Below, in pieces: positions 1-5,360 of a DNA stretch of 5,360 nt. The notes under the pieces were generated by a model. The model saw nothing but the letters and a program-made list of their open reading frames with translations. It did no database searches and was not told the DNA's origin. How positions within the stretch are numbered: position 1 is the stretch's first letter; each line of letters begins with the position of its first letter. The position numbers and the translations under genes are program-made. The stretch comes from JACQWX01 sp041662295 (GTDB lineage: Bacteria; Elusimicrobiota; Elusimicrobia; UBA1565; UBA9628). The stretch is from NCBI GenBank assembly GCA_041662295.1, contig JBAZSR010000237.1, positions 1 to 5,360 of the forward strand, given 5' to 3'.

Positions 1-178
1 CGAGTACTACGAGAAGGCTATTTCTCTCCTGCCGGACGAAGCAACCCTTACGTCTGGCCCCCTTGCCGATTTCGATCTCTTCATCAAAAACGGTTGGCAG
101 GTCGAGGCCTGCCTTGAGGAGGCAGCCTGGTTCCGCCAGCATTATGTCAAGCAGACGCAGACAAAAAAAAGCAGGTGA
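1..178 (+). CDS. C-terminal end of a TPR-like protein (5' truncated)
   Basis: The frame is open from base 2 through 58 sense codons to a TGA at 176-178; the start lies outside the window. The first residues (EYYEKAISLLPDEA) match the helix pattern of a tetratricopeptide repeat, with the small/aromatic spacing and the closing proline. TPR proteins act as protein-protein scaffolds, so a binding or assembly role is the most that can be inferred. After this comes a non-repeat tail with an acidic/aromatic stretch and a lysine-rich end (QTKKSR). The last codons contain a run of eight A. No terminator hairpin follows the stop. With under 60 residues, the TPR assignment rests on one repeat-like helix and could be wrong. 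The partner or pathway cannot be told. Confidence 0.6.
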   Translation, partial: EYYEKAISLLPDEATLTSGPLADFDLFIKNGWQVEACLEEAAWFRQHYVKQTQTKKSR

Positions 179-222
179 CCAAGAGAAAAAAAAATCCCTT
201 TTCAGCCGCGTGACCATACCGC

Positions 223-250
223 TTGACCTGATCTGACAACCCTGGACAAT
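223..250 (+). promoter_or_regulatory. Candidate sigma70 promoter upstream of the DHH-like gene
   Basis: TTGACC at 223-228 matches the -35 consensus in 5 of 6 positions. GACAAT at 245-250 matches the -10 box in 4 of 6, with a 16-base spacer. Transcription would start near 257, giving a leader of about 47 bases before the ATG at 304. It lies in the only spacer between the TPR-like gene and the DHH-like gene. The match is by eye, and such matches occur by chance, so this is tentative. Confidence 0.3.
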
Positions 251-287
251 ATGCCTTTTCGATATTAATCCATTGATAGAACTTCAA

Positions 288-294
288 AAGGAGG
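288..294 (+). promoter_or_regulatory. Shine-Dalgarno site that sets the start of the DHH-like gene
   Basis: AAGGAGG at 288-294 is a near-perfect anti-16S match. It directly abuts the ATG at 295 with no spacer, which cannot be used efficiently. It sits 9 bases before the ATG at 304, an ideal spacing. The start at 304 (protein beginning MQFTYSF) is therefore preferred over the longer reading from 295. Confidence 0.85.
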
Positions 295-303
295 ATGCCA
301 GGA

Positions 304-2624
304 ATGCAATTCACCTATTCTTTTCTGCCGATGGGAAGCACCGCACCAGACCCGGTACCATTGGGTGAAGTGTGGCTCGATGTCGGAAACCGGCTGGGGC
401 GGGGTGTTATCGACCACCATGGCGGTGATGCCCAGACAGGGAGCGCGTCGCAGCTCGTTCTCGAGCAGGGAGAGGCCCTGCTCGCCGGACAGGTGACTGC
501 CGATGGCCAGTGCCGTATCGTCTTGCACTCGCCGCTGGACCTGGACGCAGTATGTGCAGCCTGGATTACTGGCCGTGCCCTGGAGCTCGGTTTCACGAGC
601 GTGGCCGACCCCGCTACCCGGAACATGGCCTCAGCGATCAGCCAATATGACCAAGGCTTCAGCAGTGCGGAGAGGCCGCTCCGTTCCTGGCCGATCGTGA
701 TGCGGACCCTGTTCGGCGAGGAATTCGGTTCGTTACCGGACATCGAAGTCCTCCCCAAGGCCTTCTCTATTCTCCAGGCCACCCATGATATCCTCTCAAG
801 CGGCTGCACTCTTGAAGAGGCGGCGGAACGGATTGCAACTCCCACGGTAAAGGCTGTCCTCTCCCATGCCGAATTGGCCTATCGGGCTGATATCGAACGG
901 GCCACTCGTTTTCAAATCCGTCTGCCGGTGCGTCTGCTCAAGGCCACGGAGGATTGGATCCCCCAGGGGCCGGCGCGGGTTCCTGACCTTGAAGAAGAGT
1001 GGGCTCTGGCCGATGCCGTTTTTTTCAAGAATCCGCGCAGTTCGCTCTTCAAGGAGATGGCCCGCGGCGACCGCCGCAACAGCACTCTTGGTTTCGGCTT
1101 CTCCCTGCTACTCGTCTCCCAGACCCTGCAAAACAAGGATGAAGTTTCCCTATTCCGTCATATCGCGAGTACCGACCCCTGTTCTGGTTTTCATCTCAAG
1201 GGGCTCGGCGCCATGCTCGAAGCCATGGAAAAAAGGAAGGAGGATAGTGCTGGCGGCCGGTTGCCTCCCGGACGAGTGCGGCTGGCGATGGGGGCAGGAC
1301 GAGATGGCACTGATGTGGCCTCGCCATGGTACGACGGCCGGGGCCACGGCTTTACCATCATAGATTCACCCAGCCGCGGTGAACTGGGAACTCCCGCCCT
1401 CTGCGCATCCCTTCTATCGCCGGAAGAATTTCTCGAGGCCGTCTGGGAGTATGGCAACCCATCGCGATTCGTACCGATAATCGAAAGTCGTACGACCTGC
1501 TTTCATCCGGTAGTGCTGGGTGACGGTTGGGAAAAGGAATGGGAGGAGGCCCCCTCCTTAAGCAGTATATGCCCAGGGGTTGATGCAGCAATTGGCAAAG
1601 CTGGCGCCTACGTTAGGGTCTATCGTCGAAAAAAGAGTGGTGGACATAGAGTGCCGGCGGCAACGGCGGAATGGCTCTTTGAAATGCCCGGCAAGGAAGC
1701 GCTCTGGGCATATGAGGTTTCATCAGGGGAGAAACCTGCGGACCTCCGCGATGTGGCCAAGCAGGCGGAAGCGCTAGATCGGCAGCAGTCGGGAATTGTT
1801 CAGGCTCCAGGGCTTGAGTCTTCATCTAGCTTGGCAGCGGTTGAACTTTTTCAGCTTAGGGTGCCCCGCTCCGAGGTGTCAATGCCTCCAGAAGGGGCCA
1901 CGANNNNNNNNNNATTGCCCACCGGGAAGGACCAGGGTTTGCCTGCCGTGGGGCTGAGCAGGAAGTCGCGGCCGCCCATTTGCTGACTGCACGTGATCAA
2001 GAGGCGGTCTTTTTTTCATCGGGCAAAGGGCTGTTGCTGCTTAGCGGTAGGAGTCTCAGCTTTGATGAGGAAAAAAGTTATTTCCGGCCTGAATCCCTGG
2101 TTGTGCTGATCGGTCACGCCTTCAGCCTCCGGCTTCGGCTGGAGGAGATCGTCCGTCAGTTTCGCGAACACCGCGAGCAACTGGGACCTTTCAGCGGGCA
2201 TCGGTTGATGGAAGACCGCGCGGTCCTGCTCGAATTCGAACAGGAGGCATTTTTTCGACACTTCACCTCACACGGCTTTGGCCAGGCAGCCTTTGAAATG
2301 CTCCTACAGCGCTTCAACATCACCGAGGCCCATGCCCGTGCCAAGGAAAGCATCGAGGCGCTTGCAAAACACGTGGCCGAGACCCGCGCCACCCTTTTTC
2401 AGCGGATCGGTTTCACTGTCACGTTGATAATAGCCCCGCTCGGCATATTGACTGGGTACATCCCGAAAGAAGAGTGGCACGGGCAAAAATGGGCGCCTTT
2501 CGGGATGGCAGCCTTGCTATTGGCCGTGTCGCTGGGCTCGATCTGGACGCTCATCTTTCGATCCCACCGCCGCTCATCCGTCCTTGCCCGGAAACGGCGT
2601 CTACCGCCTTCAGGACGACCATAG
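304..2624 (+). CDS. DHH-phosphoesterase-like protein with CorA-like two-helix membrane C-terminus (interrupted by assembly gap)
   Basis: I read this as one gene of roughly 770 residues. Before the gap, 533 codons run in one frame. After it, 236 codons run open from the first base in a different frame to TAG at 2622-2624. The N-terminus has DHH-superfamily signatures: LDVGNR with D26, IDHH with D37-H38-H39, and HSPLDLDA with H75, D79 and D81. In DHH enzymes such residues bind Mn2+ for phosphodiester hydrolysis of oligo- or cyclic nucleotides. The order here is unusual, because the HxxxDxDA-like motif normally comes first. The middle (about residues 100-450) is unrecognised; GHGFTIIDSP resembles a conserved core strand. 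The C-terminus has a long charged helix, then two membrane helices at 2406-2462 and 2499-2558. This layout resembles CorA-type channels, but GYI stands where CorA has GMN. A membrane-anchored nucleotide phosphodiesterase is the inferred role. Alternatives are two separate genes, or a non-catalytic DHH relative. Fusion across the gap is likely but unproven. Confidence 0.6.
1904..1913. other. Assembly gap (10 Ns) inside the DHH-like gene
   Basis: Ten consecutive N. The number is probably a placeholder, not a measured length. The upstream coding frame and the downstream coding frame do not agree across 10 bases. They would join into one frame if the true length were 2 modulo 3 (for example 8 or 11, or much longer). 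Continuing the upstream frame through the Ns gives only a short non-protein-like tail that stops at 1986. Confidence 0.95.
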
Positions 2625-2678
2625 CTGGCGGGCTTTATGTCAGTTGGTGGATCTGGCCTGTTCCCAGTCCCCTCCTTC

Positions 2679-2715
2679 AGCTCAAGGAACGATTGCCGGC
2701 ACCATTTCCTGAGCT
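2679..2715. repeat. Imperfect inverted repeat downstream of the DHH-like gene
   Basis: AGCTCAAGGAA at 2679-2689 can pair with TTCCTGAGCT at 2706-2715, giving ten pairs with one bulged A and a 16-base loop. It could form an RNA hairpin at the 3' end of the upstream transcript. No T-run follows on either strand, so it is not a standard intrinsic terminator. It might protect the 3' end or bind a protein, or be chance. Confidence 0.35.
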
Positions 2716-2801
2716 CAACAAAGAGGGGGTGCCGCTTGGGATGAGATGATTGGTTTAAAATAGGTTAGAACCACGTTCGACAAAATACAGGCGAACTTAT
2801 C

Positions 2802-2995
2802 ATGCATACCGATCTGAATAAAAGCAGACTGATAGTGTTCGCTACGGCCTTTCTGCTTGCCGTGCCCCTTGTTGCCTGGTACGGAAAGCCGGTGCGGTGC
2901 GGGATCAAGTTATGGGCCTGGCGGTTAAGCACATCGACCTCGCCACCAGCATGCGCAGCAGGCTTACGAATTTAATCCCACAAACAATGCTATAG
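2802..2995 (+). pseudogene. Small single-pass membrane peptide ORF broken by a 5-bp tandem duplication
   Basis: From ATG 2802 the frame reads a polar start and then a hydrophobic segment (about residues 10-27, LIVFATAFLLAVPLVAW). After codon 32 it loses protein-like character and stops at TAA 2973-2975. The sequence GTGCG is present twice in tandem at 2892-2901. Dropping one copy makes the reading continue as KPVRDQVMGLAVKHIDL and onward to TAG 2993-2995, a 62-residue product. It would have one membrane segment or uncleaved signal anchor and an amphipathic tail. The restored end lies 18 bases before the HEPN-like start, which is operon-like spacing. The Shine-Dalgarno is weak (AGG at 2789-2791). 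No family is recognised. It may be a decayed gene, a sequencing artefact, a slippage-switched gene, or not a gene at all. Confidence 0.4.
2892..2901 (+). repeat. Tandem GTGCG duplication
   Basis: Two adjacent perfect copies of GTGCG lie within the small membrane-peptide ORF. Five bases is not a multiple of three, so gain or loss of one unit switches the downstream frame. Two copies is the minimum for a tandem repeat and could arise by a single replication slip. Confidence 0.6.
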
Positions 2996-2997
2996 CC

Positions 2998-3005
2998 GAG
3001 AAGGA
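2998..3005 (+). promoter_or_regulatory. Shine-Dalgarno site of the HEPN-like gene
   Basis: GAGAAGGA, with the core AAGGA at 3001-3005, lies 8 bases before the ATG at 3014. The next in-frame ATG at 3020 would have a 14-base spacer. The site therefore supports 3014 as the start. Confidence 0.7.
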
Positions 3006-3013
3006 ACAAAATA

Positions 3014-3967
3014 ATGGCCATGAAGGAACGCTACGCCCGCGAAATCATCAACGGCTTCCCCTATCCCATCGCCACCGTCTTCATCCGGTTACGCACCGAT
3101 GAGTGCATGGATCCCGGTCCGTTGCGCCTCAAGTACCTGCTCGCCACCGGCGAGGCCATCGCCCGTTTCTTGGGGGTGATCACCCTCTGCGAGTGCCGCA
3201 GGGTTTTGGAGCAAGGGGAGGTCGCCCCGCCCAAATCCCTCGCCGCCAATTTCAAGGCCCAGTTCTCCCGCCCCTCCTGGGGGATCTGGCTTCAGTTCGT
3301 GCGCGAGGGGAGCAGGTGGCTGGCCGACAATGATGTCACGCCCACCATTACCGAGCTGCCCGGTTTTCTCTTTACCGGCTCCGGCAAGGAGAGCGATGCC
3401 GCCCGCGCCATGGCCGAGCTCCTTACCGTGCGCAACGGCCTGAGCCACGAGAAGTTGAAGGCCTTGCACCCGGGCGAGTTCCGCCAGCTCTGCGACCGGG
3501 TCACCCCGCTCCTTGAAGAGGTGCTCGAAGGGCTCGACTTCCTCCTCGACTATGAGCTGAAGTTCGTGAGCGCCATTGAGGTGCTGAAGCCACGCCGCCG
3601 GGATGCTGCCTTCCGGCATCGCTTCAAGCGGATCATCGGCAGTTCCGACGACTTCCACGGCGACCGCCACACCATGCCCGCCTTCCACGACTCCACCGCC
3701 ATCATCCTGGCCAGCCTGGAGGGCGGCCACTCCCTGAACCTCGACCCGCTTTTGATCCACGAGGAGAACGCCGGCAAGGCGCCGGACATCTTTTTCTATA
3801 ACGGCATGAAGGCCTCGGACAAGGCGGAGTACGCCGCCTGCAAACATGGCGGCAACTTCACCGCCACCGACCTGGAGCCGGAGCGGGCAGGGGAGATCGG
3901 CGACGAGCTCGCCGCCTTCGTCGCCCTGTTCGGCACGCCCCAGGAGGAGAACGGCCATGACCACTGA
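3014..3967 (+). CDS. HEPN-like helical protein, probable partner of the adjacent nSTAND NTPase
   Basis: A 317-residue, apparently soluble, mostly helical protein with no signal peptide or membrane segment. The N-terminus (FPYPIA at 15-20, followed by a long hydrophobic helix) and the later RNGLSH at 140-145 form a pattern I associate with HEPN-like proteins found beside signalling NTPases and kinases. R140 and H145 fit the RX4-6H motif that forms the active site of HEPN ribonucleases, so RNA cleavage is possible but inferred. A second region (about 190-317) contains FFYNGMKASDKAEY near 260-273, probably a small beta-containing domain of unknown role. The last codons carry the Shine-Dalgarno of the NTPase gene and the two genes overlap by 11 bases, which implies coupled translation and a working pair. 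Alternatively, it could be a non-catalytic HEPN adaptor that only binds the NTPase. Confidence 0.65.
   Translation: MAMKERYAREIINGFPYPIATVFIRLRTDECMDPGPLRLKYLLATGEAIARFLGVITLCECRRVLEQGEVAPPKSLAANFKAQFSRPSWGIWLQFVREGSRWLADNDVTPTITELPGFLFTGSGKESDAARAMAELLTVRNGLSHEKLKALHPGEFRQLCDRVTPLLEEVLEGLDFLLDYELKFVSAIEVLKPRRRDAAFRHRFKRIIGSSDDFHGDRHTMPAFHDSTAIILASLEGGHSLNLDPLLIHEENAGKAPDIFFYNGMKASDKAEYAACKHGGNFTATDLEPERAGEIGDELAAFVALFGTPQEENGHDH
3942..3947 (+). promoter_or_regulatory. Shine-Dalgarno site of the NTPase gene, inside the HEPN-like gene
   Basis: AGGAGG lies 9 bases before the ATG at 3957 and within the final codons of the preceding gene. It fixes the NTPase start and makes translational coupling across the 11-base overlap (3957-3967) likely. 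Confidence 0.85.
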
Positions 3968-5360
3968 ACCCCATTTCGACTCCTTAGACGACCTCTTCGG
4001 CGGCCTCGACAGCGAGCTCGCCCAACAGGCGGGCCGCCACCCCTTCAAGTTCCTCGACCCTTACGGCCCCGAGGACCGGGACATCTTCTTCGGCCGCGAT
4101 CTGGAGATCGCCGAGACCTACGCCAAGTTCTTCAAGTCGCCGCTGCTCCTGGTCTACGGCGAGTCCGGCTCGGGCAAGACCTCTCTCCTCCAGTGCGGTC
4201 TGCGCACCGCGATCCCGACCGAGGACGCAGCCTTCTACACGGTCCGCTCGGCCATCGATCCCTTGGCCAGCCTGAGGCGCGAGCTCTGCCGGGACTTCGA
4301 TTTCGGCGATGCCGCCCCGCCCGAGGCGTTGAGCGAACTGCTCCAGAAGGTCACCTTCCGCCGCAGCAAGACCGTGGTCCTCATCTTCGACCAGTTCGAG
4401 GAGCTCTTCCTCCTCCAATCCGAGCCGGTCCGGCGGCAGCTCATCGCCGAGATGGCAGCCTGGATCGAAGCCGGGCTGAACCTCCGCATCGTCATCGCCA
4501 TCCGCGAGGAGTATTACGCCCGGCTCACCGAGCTGGAGGCGGCCCTGCCGCAGCTCTATGACAATCGGCTGTGGGTGCGGCGGATGTCACGGCTGCAGGC
4601 CGAGGAGGTGATCACCGGCCCCTGCCGGGCCTGCGGGGTGGAGATCGACGCCGAACTGGTGACCGAGCTGGCCGGGGAGCTGGCCAGCGAAGGCAAGGGG
4701 GTAGAGCTGCCCATCCTCCAGGTGGTGCTGGACACCCTCTACAACCAGGCGGTGAAGCGGGACGCAACGGCGATCCGTCTGTCGCTTGCCGACTATCAGG
4801 CGCTGGGCCGCATCCAGTCGATCCTGGCCAACTTCGTCGAGGACCGGGTGCAGGTCTTCGGCCCCGAGGCGGAGCTGGCTCGTCAGGTGCTGAAGGCGAT
4901 GGTGACCGCCGAGGGGACTCGCCGGGTCTCGTCACTTACCGAGATCACCGCCCGGGCCGCCCACTTCGGCCCGGCCCTGGCCGAGGAGACGGCCGACGCC
5001 ATCCTCGGTCGCTTGATCAACGAACGGATCGTGCGCCAGGACGCCGACAGCCACCACTACGAGCTGCGCCACGATTCCCTCGCCCGCACCGTGCAGCAGT
5101 GGATGACCGGGATCGAGCAGGAGCTGATGGAGGTCCGCCAGAACCTGGAGAACCGCTTCAAGGAGTACCGGCACCGGGGGGCGCTGTTGGATCAGGAGGC
5201 CCTGGCCTATGTCGGACCGTACGAGTCGAGGCTTAACCTGGGGCCGGAGCTTGCGGCCTTTGTGGAGAAGAGCCGGGCGGAAGTGGCGCGCCGGCGGCGC
5301 AGGAGGCTCACCGTGGCCTTCAGCCTTTTTAGTCTGGTCCTGCTGGTGGTCTCGGGCCTG
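3957..5360 (+). CDS. nSTAND-type P-loop NTPase with C-terminal membrane helix (3' truncated)
   Basis: Open for 468 codons to the window edge with no stop. A short acidic leader is followed by FLDPYGPEDRDIFFGRD (33-48), the entry motif typical of nSTAND1 NTPases. Walker A is GESGSGKT at 68-75. Walker B is VLIFDQFEELF, with D145 and E148/E149. R183 in IAIREEYYARL fits the sensor arginine. P252 in LPILQ, and YELRHDSLARTVQQW around H372, match the C-terminal helical/winged-helix part. Next come a helical linker, an arginine cluster (RRRRR, about 446-450) and a hydrophobic stretch from L451, probably a membrane helix with the arginines on the cytoplasmic side. STAND proteins switch from an ADP-bound to an ATP-bound oligomer when a C-terminal sensor, often WD40 or TPR repeats, finds its ligand; the sensor here lies beyond the window. 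No effector domain fits in the first 30 residues, so the overlapping HEPN-like gene may supply it. Third positions are strongly GC-biased. Confidence 0.88.
   Translation, partial: MTTEPHFDSLDDLFGGLDSELAQQAGRHPFKFLDPYGPEDRDIFFGRDLEIAETYAKFFKSPLLLVYGESGSGKTSLLQCGLRTAIPTEDAAFYTVRSAIDPLASLRRELCRDFDFGDAAPPEALSELLQKVTFRRSKTVVLIFDQFEELFLLQSEPVRRQLIAEMAAWIEAGLNLRIVIAIREEYYARLTELEAALPQLYDNRLWVRRMSRLQAEEVITGPCRACGVEIDAELVTELAGELASEGKGVELPILQVVLDTLYNQAVKRDATAIRLSLADYQALGRIQSILANFVEDRVQVFGPEAELARQVLKAMVTAEGTRRVSSLTEITARAAHFGPALAEETADAILGRLINERIVRQDADSHHYELRHDSLARTVQQWMTGIEQELMEVRQNLENRFKEYRHRGALLDQEALAYVGPYESRLNLGPELAAFVEKSRAEVARRRRRRLTVAFSLFSLVLLVVSGL

Larger units (their letters stand above)
2625..3013. 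other. 389-base region without an intact recognisable gene
   Basis: This stretch lies between the stop of the DHH-like gene and the start of the HEPN-like gene. It holds an imperfect inverted repeat (2679-2715), a looser CGGCACC/GGTGCCG pair (2697-2703 with 2728-2734), and the frameshifted small ORF at 2802-2995. Promoter-like pieces are present but weak: TAAAAT at 2756-2761 without a well-spaced -35, and TCGACA at 2777-2782 with TATCAT at 2798-2803 only 15 bases apart. The A+T-rich part (about 2745-2830) is the likeliest place for a promoter driving the downstream pair. No intrinsic terminator with a T-run was found after the DHH-like gene. Confidence 0.55.

Noticed and set aside
163..194. 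Runs of eight and nine A around the stop of the TPR-like gene, considered as a slippage/frameshift site
   Set aside because: The alternative frames lead only to short Lys-rich tails with no conserved look. The annotated stop is normal and nothing else supports recoding.
295..303. ATG at 295 as the start of the DHH-like gene
   Set aside because: The Shine-Dalgarno ends at base 294, leaving no spacer. The ATG at 304 has the proper 9-base spacing.
315..845. 176-codon minus-strand frame opposite the DHH-like gene
   Set aside because: It is a Ser/Arg/Pro-rich shadow translation. The opposite frame has the DHH motifs and a strong ribosome site.
2474..2749. 91-codon + strand frame running past the end of the DHH-like gene
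   Set aside because: Most of it overlaps the membrane-helix coding region in another frame. It has no Shine-Dalgarno and no protein-like pattern in the non-overlapping part.
3089..4048. A 319-codon open frame on the minus strand opposite the HEPN-like gene
   Set aside because: It is the mirror of a strongly GC3-biased gene. The translation is low-complexity (Gly/Val/Glu/Leu-rich), it has no convincing family motif, and the + strand frame has a good Shine-Dalgarno and recognisable motifs.
3984..4418. Minus-strand frame rich in Glu/Leu/Ala
   Set aside because: It is antisense to the Walker A/B region of the NTPase, and its composition is a by-product of the coding strand.
4571..5236. A 221-codon + strand frame inside the NTPase gene
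   Set aside because: It is an alternate frame of the NTPase, rich in Gly/Arg/Pro as expected from out-of-frame GC-rich codons. The overlapping frame carries clear nSTAND sequence.
1..5360. CRISPR array, cas genes, tRNA or transposon ends
   Set aside because: No regularly spaced repeats, no cas-like motifs, no cloverleaf-like sequence and no terminal inverted repeats with a transposase frame were seen on either strand.

Overview
The window is GC-rich, gene-dense and bacterial, with four protein-coding regions all reading on the + strand. No rRNA, tRNA, transposase, integrase or CRISPR array is visible. Clean Shine-Dalgarno sequences, GC-ending codons and the presence of an nSTAND NTPase suggest a Gram-negative with complex signalling, possibly a deltaproteobacterium such as a Desulfuromonadales/Geobacter relative. 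That taxonomic guess is weak. A 10-N run at 1904-1913 is an assembly gap inside a gene, so the source is a scaffolded draft assembly.

Layout: (1) Bases 1-178 hold the C-terminal end of a protein with a TPR-like helix. (2) A 125-base spacer with a plausible sigma70 promoter and a strong Shine-Dalgarno leads into one long gene, 304-2624, interrupted by the gap. Its N-terminus carries DHH-phosphoesterase-like motifs. Its C-terminus is a long charged helix followed by two membrane helices, CorA-like in layout. The sequence shows two different open frames on either side of the N run, so any caller that trusts the 10 Ns will split the gene in two. (3) A 389-base region, 2625-3013, contains an imperfect inverted repeat and a small membrane-peptide ORF. 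A 5-bp tandem duplication (GTGCG twice) breaks this ORF, and removing one copy restores a 62-codon frame ending 18 bases before the next gene. (4) Genes 3014-3967 and 3957-5360 (open at the window end) overlap by 11 bases and form a translationally coupled pair. The first is a helical protein with an RNxxxH motif typical of HEPN nucleases. The second is an nSTAND-type P-loop NTPase with Walker A, Walker B, a C-terminal winged-helix-like segment and the start of a transmembrane helix.

Inference: the HEPN-like/nSTAND pair has the look of a conflict or defence signalling module, in which the NTPase is the switch and the HEPN protein is a candidate effector supplied in trans. The upstream DHH-like membrane protein may be a second, independent nucleotide-cleaving or signalling component. 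The pairing of a DHH domain with a CorA-like membrane domain recalls the NrnA and CorA partners of some type III CRISPR systems, but no Cas gene is present here. The two halves of the window differ in codon bias: by hand count over the first 50 codons, GC at third positions is 31/50 in the DHH-like gene and 43/50 in the NTPase gene. They may therefore have different histories.
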